In this document: positions 34,603-43,578 of the stretch, in pieces | How positions within the stretch are numbered: position 1 is the stretch's first letter | How the letters are laid out: each line of letters starts with the position of its first letter | From: an uncultured Clostridia bacterium | Lineage (GTDB): Bacteria > Bacillota > Clostridia > Christensenellales > CAG-314 | Direction of reading: 5' to 3' | DNA: 57,352 bases | Assembly (NCBI GenBank): GCA_947586855.1 | Contig: CANPXV010000002.1 | Location: 1-57,352 of the forward strand | Notes under the pieces: generated by a model | Told to the model about the DNA's origin: nothing | Seen by the model: the letters and a program-made list of their open reading frames with translations, nothing else | Databases searched by the model: none | Translations under genes and position numbers: made by a program

Positions 34603-35013
34603 TTATTGCTCATCCGAAGTGGATTTCTTGGATCTTTTGGTAGTTGCCTTGTTTTTGGCGGCTCTCGTTTGCTTTTTCTCGGCACGGGCGTCGATGACAG
34701 CCCCGCACTTGTGGCAGCTCCTGAGATACTTGCCGTTGTCGCCCAGAACATGGTTGACACGTGTGGGCTGATTGCACTTGGGGCACACCAGCATAACGTT
34801 GCTGACATCTACCATACGGGGCTGCTCAAATCTGCCGCCCTGCTCCTGCGCCGAACGAGGTTTTTTGTGCTTTGTGACCAGATTGAGTCCTTCTACGACC
34901 ACTCTGTGGTTTTCGGGATCGACCACGATAACCTTGCCGCGCTTGCCGCGACTGTCCTCGTTGCCGACAACGACCTGAACCGTGTCGCCGGACTTGATGT
35001 TCATACTTGCCAT
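34603..35013 (-). CDS. rplX: 50S ribosomal protein L24
   Basis: 136 residues. KOW motif ([34 protein letters not shown]), then a CPKC...CHKC pair typical of zinc-binding L24, then a 30-residue lysine-rich tail beyond the family core. The ATG at 35013 is preceded by AGGAGG. Confidence 0.96.
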   Translation of the reverse strand: MASMNIKSGDTVQVVVGNEDSRGKRGKVIVVDPENHRVVVEGLNLVTKHKKPRSAQEQGGRFEQPRMVDVSNVMLVCPKCNQPTRVNHVLGDNGKYLRSCHKCGAVIDARAEKKQTRAAKNKATTKRSKKSTSDEQ

Positions 35014-35026
35014 AGTTTACCTCCTA

Positions 35027-35395
35027 TTACAGCACTTCGGGAGCAAGCGAAACGATCTTCATGTAGTCCTTTTCGCGCAGCTCTCTTGCTACCGGCCCAA
35101 AGATACGGGTGCCTCTGGGCTGCTTTTGCTGATCGATGATGACTGCCGCATTGTCGTCGAAACGAATGTGCGTGCCGTCCTTTCTGTTGATACCGAATGC
35201 GCTGCGAACGATAACCGCCTTGACGACGTCGCCCTTTTTGACGACTCCGCCGGGGTTGGCGCTCTTGACGCTGGCGACGATCACGTCGCCGATGTTGCCG
35301 AACTTACGCGAGGAACCACCAAGCACCTTGATGCACATAAGCTCTTTTGCACCGCTGTTGTCGGCGGCTTTAAGTCTTGTTTGTACCTGAATCAC
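35027..35395 (-). CDS. rplN: 50S ribosomal protein L14
   Basis: 122 residues, exactly the usual length. [27 protein letters not shown] and [28 protein letters not shown] are L14. Confidence 0.98.
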   Translation of the reverse strand: MIQVQTRLKAADNSGAKELMCIKVLGGSSRKFGNIGDVIVASVKSANPGGVVKKGDVVKAVIVRSAFGINRKDGTHIRFDDNAAVIIDQQKQPRGTRIFGPVARELREKDYMKIVSLAPEVL

Positions 35396-35407
35396 TGTGG
35401 TGTCCTC

Positions 35408-35662
35408 CTATTTAGCCTTTTCGACGATTTCCAACAGACGCCAATTTTTGTCCTTGGAAAGCTTTCTCGTTTCCGCAATGCGGACGGTGTCGCCTACTCC
35501 GCACTCGTTAAGCTCGTCGTGAGCCTTGTACCTTTTGGTTTTGCTGACCGTCTTTTTGTAAAGAGGGTGCTTGTACTTGTTGACAACTTCTACGACAATC
35601 GTCTTGTCCATCTTGTCGGATACGACGATGCCGACTCTTTCTTTTCTACTGTTTCTTTCCAT
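35408..35662 (-). CDS. rpsQ: 30S ribosomal protein S17
   Basis: 84 residues. [25 protein letters not shown] with [20 protein letters not shown] is S17, an early 16S-binding OB-fold protein. Confidence 0.97.
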   Translation of the reverse strand: MERNSRKERVGIVVSDKMDKTIVVEVVNKYKHPLYKKTVSKTKRYKAHDELNECGVGDTVRIAETRKLSKDKNWRLLEIVEKAK

Positions 35663-35675
35663 AGTGCTACCTCAC

Positions 35676-35876
35676 TTACGCCCTGCTTTGCTGTTCTCTT
35701 TCTCTCAGCACCGTCTTGACCCTTGCGATGTCCTTTTTGACGCTGTTGAGTTGGAGAGGATTGCTGAGTTGTCCCGTTGCGTGAGATAAACGCAGGTTGA
35801 ACAGCTCCTTTTTCAAATCGGCGAGCTTTGCAGTGAGTTCCGCATCGCTCAGTTCGCGTACATTATTTGCTTTCAT
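35676..35876 (-). CDS. rpmC: 50S ribosomal protein L29
   Basis: 66 residues. Two-helix L29, located at the polypeptide exit: [29 protein letters not shown]. Start taken as ATG 35876, which is 8 bases from GAGGTG; ATG 35882 would add two residues. The start lies inside the end of rplP. Confidence 0.95.
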   Translation of the reverse strand: MKANNVRELSDAELTAKLADLKKELFNLRLSHATGQLSNPLQLNSVKKDIARVKTVLREREQQSRA

Positions 35877-36297
35877 CTGCATTCACCTCGTCAACCTTTC
35901 TCACAAACTTGCACTTGACGGGAAGTTTGTGACTTGCCAGACGCAGAGCTTCTCTTGCGGTGTCCTCGGGGACGCCGGCCATCTCGAACATGACTCTGCC
36001 GGGCTTTACTACTGCTACCCAATACTCGGGAGAACCTTTGCCGGAGCCCATGCGGGTCTCGGCGGGCTTTTTTGTTACCGGTTTGTGGGGGAAGATGTCC
36101 ACCCAGACCTTGCCGCCGCGCTTTACAAAACGGGTCATAGCGACACGGGCCGCCTCTATCTGATTGGAGGTGATCCAGCCGCACTCCAAGGCTTGAAGAC
36201 CGTACTCGCCGTAAGCAACCTTGTTGCCCTTGTGAGCTTCGCCCTTCATTCTGCCGCGGAATTGACGGCGGTGCTTTACTCTTTTAGGCATTAACAT
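35863..36297 (-). CDS. rplP: 50S ribosomal protein L16
   Basis: 144 residues. [19 protein letters not shown] is the common Firmicutes start; [20 protein letters not shown] and the arginine-rich loop follow. L16 organises the A-site tRNA pocket. The ATG overlaps the rpsC stop (TAATG), with GGAGG 9 bases before. Confidence 0.97.
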   Translation of the reverse strand: MLMPKRVKHRRQFRGRMKGEAHKGNKVAYGEYGLQALECGWITSNQIEAARVAMTRFVKRGGKVWVDIFPHKPVTKKPAETRMGSGKGSPEYWVAVVKPGRVMFEMAGVPEDTAREALRLASHKLPVKCKFVRKVDEVNADESK

Positions 36298-36965
36298 TAT
36301 TCAGCTACCTCCTTTTTGACGGTCTTTTTCTTCTTGGGAAGGATCTCTCCCCTGTACACCCACACCTTGACGCCAATCACGCCGAAGGTCGTGTGGGCCA
36401 CGGCATAGCCGTAGTCGATATCCGCCCTGAGGGTGTGAAGAGGTATGGAACCTTCGTGATATTGCTCGCAACGGGCAATTTCGGCTCCGTCCAGACGGCC
36501 GGAAACCATGGTTTTGATACCCTTGGCGCCGCTGCGGGTGGCCCTGCCCATGCACTGACGCATTGCCCTGCGGAAGGAGATACGCTTCTCCAACTGGGCG
36601 GCAATGGCCTCTGCCACGAGCTGTGCGTCCATATCGGGACGCTTGATTTCGATGATGTTGACGGCGACGGCCTTGTCACCGACCAGCTTTTGCAACAGCG
36701 CTTTGATTTCCTCTGCGCCTGCGCCCGCCTTGCCGATGAGCACACCGGGACGACCCGTGTGGATATCCACGGTCACTTTGCCCTCGCTGCGTTCTACTAT
36801 TATCTTGCTGATGCCGGCTTGATAGTACTTGTTTTTCAGTGTGGTGCGGATCACGTCGTCCTCTTTGATGAACTTGGCAAAATCCTTTTTGTCTGCGATC
36901 CACTTTGCGTTCCAATCCTGAATGACGCCCACTCTCAATCCGTGCGGATTAACTTTTTGTCCCAT
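36297..36965 (-). CDS. rpsC: 30S ribosomal protein S3
   Basis: 222 residues. [22 protein letters not shown] is the canonical start; a KH domain ([26 protein letters not shown]) and the S3 C-terminal domain ([31 protein letters not shown]) follow. Forms part of the mRNA entry channel. Confidence 0.98.
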   Translation of the reverse strand: MGQKVNPHGLRVGVIQDWNAKWIADKKDFAKFIKEDDVIRTTLKNKYYQAGISKIIVERSEGKVTVDIHTGRPGVLIGKAGAGAEEIKALLQKLVGDKAVAVNIIEIKRPDMDAQLVAEAIAAQLEKRISFRRAMRQCMGRATRSGAKGIKTMVSGRLDGAEIARCEQYHEGSIPLHTLRADIDYGYAVAHTTFGVIGVKVWVYRGEILPKKKKTVKKEVAE

Positions 36966-36980
36966 AACTACTTGTCCTCC

Positions 36981-37367
36981 TTACGCTCTCTCGTCCAAAA
37001 TCACGGTGATGTGACTTGTTCTCTTCAGGATGCGGTATCCTCTGCCGCGAGAAACGGGTTGCATTCTCTTCAAGGTGGGGCCTTGATCGGCAAAGCACTC
37101 TGCCACGTAGAGAGCATCTTTGTTCATGCCAAGGTTTACCTCGGCATTGGCGGCTGCGGAGTTGAGGCATTTGAGTACCGGTTCACATGCTGCCTTGGGG
37201 GTTGTCTTCAAAATTGCAACGGCATCCTTGTAGTCTCTTCCTCTGATGAGGTCCAGAACGATCATGACCTTGGAGGGGGAGATGCGGATATATTTTGCAA
37301 TCGCCTTGGGGCGTCTGTCCTTGCTTTGTGCACGGGCAAGGGCTTTTTCTCTGCTTCTTGTAGCCAT
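36981..37367 (-). CDS. rplV: 50S ribosomal protein L22
   Basis: 128 residues. AIAKYIRISPSKVMIVLDLIRGRDYKDAVAIL and the hairpin LKRMQPVSRGRGYRILKRTSHITV, the loop that lines the peptide exit tunnel where macrolide-resistance changes occur. Confidence 0.97.
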   Translation of the reverse strand: MATRSREKALARAQSKDRRPKAIAKYIRISPSKVMIVLDLIRGRDYKDAVAILKTTPKAACEPVLKCLNSAAANAEVNLGMNKDALYVAECFADQGPTLKRMQPVSRGRGYRILKRTSHITVILDERA

Positions 37368-37381
37368 ATCTCAATATCCTC

Positions 37382-37660
37382 CTATTTGCCGCCTGCGGTC
37401 TTGCTGCCTGCGTGGCCCTTGAAGGTCCTTGTGGGGGCAAATTCGCCCAGCTTCAAGCCCACCATATCCTCCGTGATGTACACGGGGACGTGTTTTCTGC
37501 CGTCGTGCACCGCAATGGTGTGTCCTACGAAATCGGGAAAGATTGTAGAACTTCTCGACCAGGTTTTCAAAACTTTCTTTTCGCCCTTGGCGTTCATTTC
37601 GCGCACTCTTTTGAGCAATGCCGCCTGAACGTAAGGTCCTTTTTTAATCGATCTACTCAT
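37382..37660 (-). CDS. rpsS: 30S ribosomal protein S19
   Basis: 92 residues. [18 protein letters not shown] and [35 protein letters not shown] are S19, a head protein that pairs with S13. Confidence 0.98.
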   Translation of the reverse strand: MSRSIKKGPYVQAALLKRVREMNAKGEKKVLKTWSRSSTIFPDFVGHTIAVHDGRKHVPVYITEDMVGLKLGEFAPTRTFKGHAGSKTAGGK

Positions 37661-37675
37661 TAGTCTTTCCTCCGA

Positions 37676-38500
37676 TTAGTTGATGCGTTTTACAATAAAT
37701 CTGTTAGAAGCTTTCTTCTTCTTTCTTGTCTTGTAGCCCAAGGCCGGTTTGCCCCAAGGGGTGACAGGTCCGGGACGTCCGACGGGCGATTTGCCCTCGC
37801 CGCCGCCGTGGGGGTGGTCGCAGGGGTTCATGACGCTGCCGCGAACGGTGGGTTTGACGCCCATGTGGCGGGTTTTGCCCGCTTTGCCCACGGAAACAAT
37901 TTCGTGGTCGAGGTTGCCGACCTGCCCGATGGTGGCACGGCATTTGAGCAAAATCAATCTCATCTCGCCGCTGGGCATACGCAGCGTGGCGTACTTGCCT
38001 TCCTTAGCCATGAGCTGTGCAAAGATGCCTGCCGCCCTGGCGATCTGGCCACCCTTGCCGGGGTTCATCTCGATGTTGTGCACCACCGTACCTACGGGGA
38101 TATTTTCGAGGGGGAGATTGTTGCCCACCTTGATGTCGGCCGTGGGGCCGGACTCTACTGTGTCGCCAACGTTGAGTCCCACAGGGGCCAGAATGTACTT
38201 CTTTTCGCCGTCGGCGTAGTGCAGCAAGGCGATGTTGGCCGTGCGGTTGGGATCGTACTCGATGGCCGCAACCTTGGCGGGGACGGTCTTGTCCCGTTTG
38301 AAGTCGATGATACGATACTTGATACGGTTGCCGCCGCCGATGTGACGAACGGTTATCTTGCCCGTGGCGTTGCGGCCGCCGGTCTTTTTTCTTACCGCAA
38401 GCAGGCTCTTTTCCGGAGTGGTCTTGGTGATTTCCTCATACGTCGAAACAGACATGAAACGACGTGCGGGAGATGTTGGTTTGTACTTTTTGATAGCCAT
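37676..38500 (-). CDS. rplB: 50S ribosomal protein L2
   Basis: 274 residues. L2 is needed for subunit joining and peptidyl transfer. [19 protein letters not shown] and [32 protein letters not shown], the conserved histidine-containing loop, are intact. Confidence 0.98.
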   Translation of the reverse strand: MAIKKYKPTSPARRFMSVSTYEEITKTTPEKSLLAVRKKTGGRNATGKITVRHIGGGNRIKYRIIDFKRDKTVPAKVAAIEYDPNRTANIALLHYADGEKKYILAPVGLNVGDTVESGPTADIKVGNNLPLENIPVGTVVHNIEMNPGKGGQIARAAGIFAQLMAKEGKYATLRMPSGEMRLILLKCRATIGQVGNLDHEIVSVGKAGKTRHMGVKPTVRGSVMNPCDHPHGGGEGKSPVGRPGPVTPWGKPALGYKTRKKKKASNRFIVKRIN

Positions 38501-38516
38501 AGTTGTTCCCTCCGTA

Positions 38517-38807
38517 TTAGGACAGGCTGTTGAAGAACTCGATGGCCTTGCTGTCGTCGGTCAGGCGAATGGTTGCCTTTTTCCAAGTGGGGGTGTAGCC
38601 TTGATTTCTTCCCTGTCTTCTGAGCTTACCTTTGACGGTAGAGGTTGTGACACGTTGCACTTTTACGCCGAAAACTTCTTCCACTGCGTTTTTGATCTGC
38701 ACCTTGTTGGCATCTTTGTGCACCTCGAAGGTGTAGGTCTTGGCGGGGATACCGGCATAGCTTTTTTCCGTCAGCACTGGACGTTTGAGAATGTCGTAGG
38801 AATTCAT
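38517..38807 (-). CDS. rplW: 50S ribosomal protein L23
   Basis: 96 residues. The exit-tunnel docking site for trigger factor and [18 protein letters not shown] and [26 protein letters not shown] are diagnostic. Overlaps rplD by 4 bases (ATGA). Confidence 0.97.
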   Translation of the reverse strand: MNSYDILKRPVLTEKSYAGIPAKTYTFEVHKDANKVQIKNAVEEVFGVKVQRVTTSTVKGKLRRQGRNQGYTPTWKKATIRLTDDSKAIEFFNSLS

Positions 38808-39427
38808 AACGAATATGCCTCCTCAATCTTTTTGATAGCTTCCTTGGTGGCAATGACGTTGGCGTTTGCTACCAATTCATACACGTTGCACAGGCTTGCC
38901 TCCGTCACGGTGAGACGCTCGATGTTGGAGCCTGCTCTCAACACGTCCGAGCTGTCGCCCGTCACCAGCAACAGCGTTTTCTTCTCGAAGCCGAAGCTGT
39001 CAAGTATCTGCGCCACCAACTTGGTTTTGGGTGCTTCCAGCGAGATGTCGTCCACCACTACCAACTCATTGTTTTGCACTTTGTAGCTGATTGCGCTGCG
39101 GAAAGCCTGCGCCTTCATCTTTTTGTTGATCTTTTTGCTGAAATCGCGGGGCTTGGGTGCAAACACCACACCGCCCTTGGTCCATTGCGGGGCCCTGATG
39201 GAGCCTTGTCTTGCACGGCCTGTGCCCTTTTGCCTCCAAGGCTTGACGCCGCCGCCCCTGACTTCGGTGCGGGTGAGCGCCGACTTGGTGCCCTGACGTT
39301 GATTGGCCAGATAGGTGACTACCGCTTGGTGAATGAGCGCCTCGTTGTATTCGCAGCCGAACACGCCGTCGTTCAGTTCCAACGTGCCCACTTCGGCAGC
39401 TTTGGTATTGTATAACTTTACTTGCAT
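38804..39427 (-). CDS. rplD: 50S ribosomal protein L4
   Basis: 207 residues. TEVRGGGVKPWRQKGTGRARQGSIRAPQWTKGGVVF is the tunnel loop. In E. coli L4 represses this operon by binding the S10 leader; a long structured leader also exists here (40413-40664), so feedback is possible but unproven. Confidence 0.97.
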   Translation of the reverse strand: MQVKLYNTKAAEVGTLELNDGVFGCEYNEALIHQAVVTYLANQRQGTKSALTRTEVRGGGVKPWRQKGTGRARQGSIRAPQWTKGGVVFAPKPRDFSKKINKKMKAQAFRSAISYKVQNNELVVVDDISLEAPKTKLVAQILDSFGFEKKTLLLVTGDSSDVLRAGSNIERLTVTEASLCNVYELVANANVIATKEAIKKIEEAYSL

Positions 39428-39448
39428 TGCAATATGTTCTCCTTCACC

Positions 39449-40075
39449 TTATTTCTTGACGGCGTTGCGGACGTACACGATGCTGTTTTTGGCACCGGGC
39501 ACTGCGCCCTTGACAAGCAAAACGCCTCTCTCTTTGTCGACTTTTACCACCGAGAGATTGAGCACCGTCACCTGCTCTACACCGTAGTGTCCGGGAAGGT
39601 TTTTGCCGGGCATAACACGGGAGGGACTGCTGATCGGGCCCATGGAGCCTACTTCTCTGTGAACGGGGCCCACACCGTGGGTCTCTTTGAGCCGATGCTG
39701 GTTCCAACGCTTGATGACGCCGCTGAATCCGTGACCCTTGGTGACGCCCGTCACATCCACATAGTCGCCCTCGGCAAACACGTCGCAATTGACGGTTTGT
39801 CCCACCTGCAAGGAAGATCCTTCCAGCTGAAATTCTTTGAGGTGACGCACTGTTGCATTGCTGTTTTTGAGGTGGCCGAGTTGGGGCTTGTTGAGCTTGC
39901 GCTCGGAAACCTGTTCAAAGCCCAGCTGCACCGCCGAGTAGCCGTCCCTTTCGGGCGTCTTGACCTGCGTGACCGTGCAGGGACCGGCCTTGATGACCGT
40001 TACCGGAACCATCGTTCCGTCGCTGAGAAACACTTGGGTCATGCCCAGCTTTTTTCCAATGATTGCTTTATTCAT
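39449..40075 (-). CDS. rplC: 50S ribosomal protein L3
   Basis: 208 residues. MNKAIIGKKLGMTQVFLSDGTMVPVTVIKAG and KGHGFSGVIKRWNQHR with GSMGPISSPSRVMPGKNLPGHYG are L3, which reaches the peptidyl transferase centre. Confidence 0.98.
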   Translation of the reverse strand: MNKAIIGKKLGMTQVFLSDGTMVPVTVIKAGPCTVTQVKTPERDGYSAVQLGFEQVSERKLNKPQLGHLKNSNATVRHLKEFQLEGSSLQVGQTVNCDVFAEGDYVDVTGVTKGHGFSGVIKRWNQHRLKETHGVGPVHREVGSMGPISSPSRVMPGKNLPGHYGVEQVTVLNLSVVKVDKERGVLLVKGAVPGAKNSIVYVRNAVKK

Positions 40076-40103
40076 AGATAAAGTTCATTCCTCCTTGTAT
40101 TTA

Positions 40104-40412
40104 TTACAGCTTGATCTTGACATCGATGCCTGCGGGCAGATCCAGCTTGGTGAGGGAATCCACCGTCTTTGCATTGGGGCTGTAAATGTCTATCAAGCGC
40201 TTGTAGGTGCGTAGTTCGAATTGCTCGCGCGCATCCTTACATATATGAGTGGCGCGCAGCACGGTCACAATTTCCTTCTCCGTGGGGAGGGGTATGGGAC
40301 CGGAAACCTTACTGCCCATCTTTTGGGCCGCTTCCACTATCTTGGTGCAAGCCAGGTCCACAAGGTTGTGATCGTAAGATTTGAGTTTGATTCTGATTCT
40401 TTGTGTCGGCAT
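40104..40412 (-). CDS. rpsJ: 30S ribosomal protein S10
   Basis: 102 residues. [42 protein letters not shown] is S10 (also NusE in antitermination). First gene of the S10-spc-alpha operon, with AGGAGAAG before the ATG. The usual upstream str operon (rpsL, rpsG, fusA, tuf) is not adjacent. Confidence 0.98.
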   Translation of the reverse strand: MPTQRIRIKLKSYDHNLVDLACTKIVEAAQKMGSKVSGPIPLPTEKEIVTVLRATHICKDAREQFELRTYKRLIDIYSPNAKTVDSLTKLDLPAGIDVKIKL

Positions 40413-40664
40413 GTTTCTTCTCCTTTTTTGTTTTATTTACCGAACCTTTTGGGCAACAACACCGCCGTGTGTTTCCTGCTGCGACTTTTTATAAAGCAAA
40501 CAAAGTTTGCTCTCTCCATATCGACGCCAGTTTGATTGTCGAGGTCACTTGGCGTCTGATACCGTATAAAACGTTCGGCCGCACCGCTCTTGGCGGAGCA
40601 CGGGTAGGCAACAAGTTTTCTGTTTTCTCAGTAACCTTGTGCGTCAGGCCCCTTTTTCGCAGTC
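40413..40664 (-). ncRNA. Structured leader of the S10 operon (candidate r-protein regulatory element)
   Basis: About 250 nt between the promoter and rpsJ, with three strong hairpins: GCACCGC/GCGGAGC-type at 40581-40600, GACGCCA/TGGCGTC at about 40523-40556, and AGCAAAC-AAA-GTTTGCT at 40495-40511. No reading frame of note. Length and position match r-protein leaders that mediate autoregulation, such as L4 on the S10 leader in E. coli, but the shape is not one I can assign. Confidence 0.4.
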
Positions 40665-40670
40665 TAGTAA

Positions 40671-40699
40671 ATTCTATCAAAAAAACAAGACCCTGTCAA
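40671..40699 (-). promoter_or_regulatory. Promoter of the S10-spc-alpha ribosomal protein operon
   Basis: Minus strand -35 TTGACA (40699-40694), 17-bp spacer, -10 TAGAAT (40676-40671). The -35 lies inside one arm of the terminator hairpin at 40690-40714, so termination of the upstream operon and initiation of this one use the same bases. Confidence 0.7.
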
Positions 40700-40714
40700 A
40701 CGATTGACAGAGCC
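40690..40714. terminator. Terminator of the opp operon
   Basis: CTGTCAA (40693-40699) and TTGACAG (40704-40710) with flanking pairs form a stem of about 11 bp and a 4-base loop, then TTGTTTTTTT on the minus strand and T5 on the plus. It lies about 45 bp after the 64-residue membrane protein gene. Confidence 0.75.
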
Positions 40715-40760
40715 TTTTTGAAATTTTTTTGAAAAATTTTTGCGCCTTTTGCAAGAAATC

Positions 40761-40955
40761 TTACAGCACGCCGAAAATGAGCATGGCCAACAGCGCTATC
40801 CCGCCCAAAATCAGCAAGCAGGGCAGCACTATCACCAAAAATGCGGATACGACCATGGCAAAGCGATCGTGCTTTTCCAGCTGGGTGGACATGTACTCCT
40901 TGTACTCTTGGTCCTTTTCCTTATCGGGTTTTTTGACTATTTTGAAAAATTTCAT
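40761..40955 (-). CDS. Small single-span membrane protein coupled to oppF
   Basis: 64 residues. A charged N-terminal half (KKPDKEKDQEYKEYMSTQLEKHDRF) is followed by one hydrophobic stretch from about residue 34 to the end (VVSAFLVIVLPCLLILGGIALLAML), which should span the membrane with the N terminus inside. The ATG overlaps the oppF stop (ATGA), so translation is coupled. I recognise no family. As the last cistron of the operon it may be an accessory subunit of the transporter, perhaps touching the enlarged OppF. Confidence 0.7.
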   Translation of the reverse strand: MKFFKIVKKPDKEKDQEYKEYMSTQLEKHDRFAMVVSAFLVIVLPCLLILGGIALLAMLIFGVL

Positions 40956-42580
40956 TGTTGTTGCGGCTGTGTTGCACGGTCCACCTTCTTTTCGGTGGTG
41001 ACGTCAAACAAATACTCGCCGTTTTCCATTTTGCGTTCCAGACGGTGGCAAGCCACAAAGTGTCCCGGTTTTACTTCCACCAGCGGCGGAGGAACACGCT
41101 TGCACTCGTCGCAGGCCATGTAGCAGCGGGTGTGGAACTTGCAGCCTTCCGGCGGAAAGATGGGGCTGGGGATGTTGCCCTCCAACAGGATGCGCTCCTT
41201 GTTGAGGCTTTCCATATCCGTGGTGGGTATGGAGGACAGCAACGCCAACGTGTAGGGGTGGCGGGGATCGTCGAACAGCTCGGCGGCCTCGGCGCACTCA
41301 ACTATGCTGCCCAGATACATCACGATGATCTTGTCGGAAATATACCTGACGACGGAAAGATCGTGGGATATGAACAGGTAGGTGAGGTGGTCCTTTTCTT
41401 TGAGCTCCTGCAACAGGTTGATGATCTGCGACTGAATGGACACGTCCAAGGCGGAGACGCACTCGTCGCACACCACAAACTTGGGCTGCACGGCCAATGC
41501 ACGGGCGATACATATGCGCTGGCGCTGTCCTCCGCTGAATTGGTGCGGATAACGGTGCAGCATGTAGTCCTGCAAGCCACATTCGTCCATAACTTTGAGA
41601 ATGTACTGTTTGAGCGAATCGGTGCCGTGCGCAAACATTTTGTGGGTGATGAGCCCTTCCTCGATGATCTGCCCCACCGTCATGCGGGGATTGAGGGAGG
41701 AATAGGGGTCCTGAAAGATGATTTGCAGGTCTCGGCGCAAAAAACGCATTTCGTTGTATTTGAGGCGGGACAGATCTATGCCGGAGTCCAGCAGCGCCTC
41801 GTAACGGGCAAACTCCTCGTTGTCGGCAAAGCGGGCCTTTTCGGCGTCCAGCTGCTCTCGGATGGCGGCACGCTCCTCTTGCAGGACGGAGTTGGCTTGC
41901 TGCAACCGCTCGTTGGCCTTGTGCAGCTTGGCAATCTTGCCCTCCAATGCGTCCGTTTGCTTTTGCTTGGCGGACTTGGACTTTTTTTCCTCCAACAGCT
42001 CTATTTTGGTGAGGTTGTAACCCACCTTTTTGTTGTTTTGGGCGATGGCGACGTGGACGGCATGACGCTTTTTGAGCAGGGCTATGCCGTTGGCGTTGTC
42101 GCTTACCGCCATGAAACCGCCCACAATGCTTGCCACATCGGTGAGGGCCTTTTTGGCGGCGCATTTGAGCAAAATTTCCTGCTGCAACTGAAAGAACGTT
42201 GCGTCCTTGCCCAAAGCGGCGCACTCTTCGCTTGCCTTGTCCGCCTTGGCCTGCGCCCTGCGATAGCGCTCGGTGTAGCGGCGCACGTTGTTGAGGGTAT
42301 CCCGCACGTACTTGGGGGCCACCTCGGAGCGGCTGCGCCCGTAGTACATAGTTGTGCCGGCAGTCTGGTCGTACAGCTGCAAGATAACTCTGCCCAAGGT
42401 GGACTTGCCGCAGCCCGACTCTCCCACTATGCCTATCGTTTCGCCCTCGTACACGTCGAAGCTGATATCCTCGTTGGCGCGCACGTAAAGCTGATGGCGC
42501 TGAAAAATGCTGCTTTTGGCAATGGGAAAGTATTTTTTGAGGTTGGTTACGGACAGTAACTTTTTACGTTCATCTGACAT
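40952..42580 (-). CDS. oppF: Oligopeptide ABC transporter ATPase OppF with a coiled-coil insertion
   Basis: 542 residues, against about 310-330 for OppF. Walker A is GESGCGKS (53-60). Between the strand after it and the Q-loop IIFQDPYSSLNPRMTVG (Q290) about 185 residues are inserted (roughly 82-268), rich in K, E, A and Q with a heptad-like stretch (ALEGKIAKLHKANERLQQANSVLQEE). The rest is normal: signature SGGQRQR, Walker B FVVCDECVSALD (C where P is common), H-loop FISHDLSVV and the C-terminal oligopeptide-transporter domain with a cysteine cluster (CKFHTRC...C). Powers peptide uptake with OppD. Start at ATG 42580 is preceded by AAGGAGG and overlaps oppD by 11 bases. Confidence 0.9.
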   Translation of the reverse strand: MSDERKKLLSVTNLKKYFPIAKSSIFQRHQLYVRANEDISFDVYEGETIGIVGESGCGKSTLGRVILQLYDQTAGTTMYYGRSRSEVAPKYVRDTLNNVRRYTERYRRAQAKADKASEECAALGKDATFFQLQQEILLKCAAKKALTDVASIVGGFMAVSDNANGIALLKKRHAVHVAIAQNNKKVGYNLTKIELLEEKKSKSAKQKQTDALEGKIAKLHKANERLQQANSVLQEERAAIREQLDAEKARFADNEEFARYEALLDSGIDLSRLKYNEMRFLRRDLQIIFQDPYSSLNPRMTVGQIIEEGLITHKMFAHGTDSLKQYILKVMDECGLQDYMLHRYPHQFSGGQRQRICIARALAVQPKFVVCDECVSALDVSIQSQIINLLQELKEKDHLTYLFISHDLSVVRYISDKIIVMYLGSIVECAEAAELFDDPRHPYTLALLSSIPTTDMESLNKERILLEGNIPSPIFPPEGCKFHTRCYMACDECKRVPPPLVEVKPGHFVACHRLERKMENGEYLFDVTTEKKVDRATQPQQQ

Positions 42581-43562
42581 GTTTGCGTCTTTCCTCCTTG
42601 TCGGGATAGAAGCAGCGCACCGATTGGCCGGGGGCCACCTCCACGAGAGCAGGCTCCTCGTCCAGACATTTTTGCGTGCAGTACTTGCAGCGAGGGGCAA
42701 ATTTGCACCCTTTGGGCAATGCAAGCGGATGGGGCACCACGCCGGGGATAGGTTCCAGCTTTTCCGTTATGTTGTCCAGACGGGGTATGCTGTACATCAG
42801 CCCCTCGGTGTAGGGGTGGCTGAGGGGACAATTGCTGAATATCACCCGTGCGGAGGCCTTTTCGACCACCTGGCCGCAGTACATCACAACCACGTCATCG
42901 GCCATCTCGTTGATGACGCCCAGATCGTGGGTGATAAATATGATAGATGTGCCGTTTTCTCGTTGCAGGTCGTTCATCAATTTGAGGATCTGCGCCTGTA
43001 TGGTCACGTCCAGCGCCGTTGTGGGCTCGTCCGCAATCAAAATCTTGGGTTTGCAGGCCAATGCCATGGCTATCATCACACGCTGGCGCATCCCGCCCGA
43101 AAGTTGGTGCGGATATTGCTTGGCAACCGCCTCCGGGTTGGGGATCTGCACGGCGTACAGCATCTCGACGGCCTTTTGCGCCGCCTGCGACTTGTTCATG
43201 CCCTGGTGGATCATGAACGGCTCGCTTAGCTGCTTGGATACGGTGAACACGGGGTTGAGGCTGGTCATCGGCTCCTGAAAGATGACGGAGATCTTGTTGC
43301 CCCTGATGTGGTACATATCCTGCAATTTAAGTTTGGTAAGGTCCTGCCCCTCAAACAGTATCCGGCCGTCGGCGATGTAGCCGTTGCCGTCCAGCAGTTG
43401 CAGGATACTCATTGCCGAAACGGACTTGCCGCTGCCGCTTTCGCCCACCACGCCGAGGGTTTTGCCCTCCTGCACCTCGTAGCTGACGTCGTTGACGGCT
43501 TTGACAATGCCCTTGCGGGTTTTGAAATAGGTGTGGAGATTTTTGACTTCGAGTAATGCCAT
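42570..43562 (-). CDS. oppD: Oligopeptide ABC transporter ATPase OppD
   Basis: 330 residues, normal size, no insertion. Walker A GESGSGKS (about 38-45), Q-loop VIFQEPMTSLNPVFTV, signature LSGGMRQR, Walker B ILIADEPTTALD, H-loop FITHDLGVI, and the C-terminal oligopeptide/dipeptide transporter domain with cysteines (CKFAPRCKYCTQKC) that may hold an iron-sulfur cluster, as reported for this family. The ATG at 43562 gives the family start MALLEVKNLHTYF. Works with OppF as a heterodimer. Confidence 0.95.
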   Translation of the reverse strand: MALLEVKNLHTYFKTRKGIVKAVNDVSYEVQEGKTLGVVGESGSGKSVSAMSILQLLDGNGYIADGRILFEGQDLTKLKLQDMYHIRGNKISVIFQEPMTSLNPVFTVSKQLSEPFMIHQGMNKSQAAQKAVEMLYAVQIPNPEAVAKQYPHQLSGGMRQRVMIAMALACKPKILIADEPTTALDVTIQAQILKLMNDLQRENGTSIIFITHDLGVINEMADDVVVMYCGQVVEKASARVIFSNCPLSHPYTEGLMYSIPRLDNITEKLEPIPGVVPHPLALPKGCKFAPRCKYCTQKCLDEEPALVEVAPGQSVRCFYPDKEERRKHVR

Positions 43563-43578
43563 GATTTTACCTCCCCGC

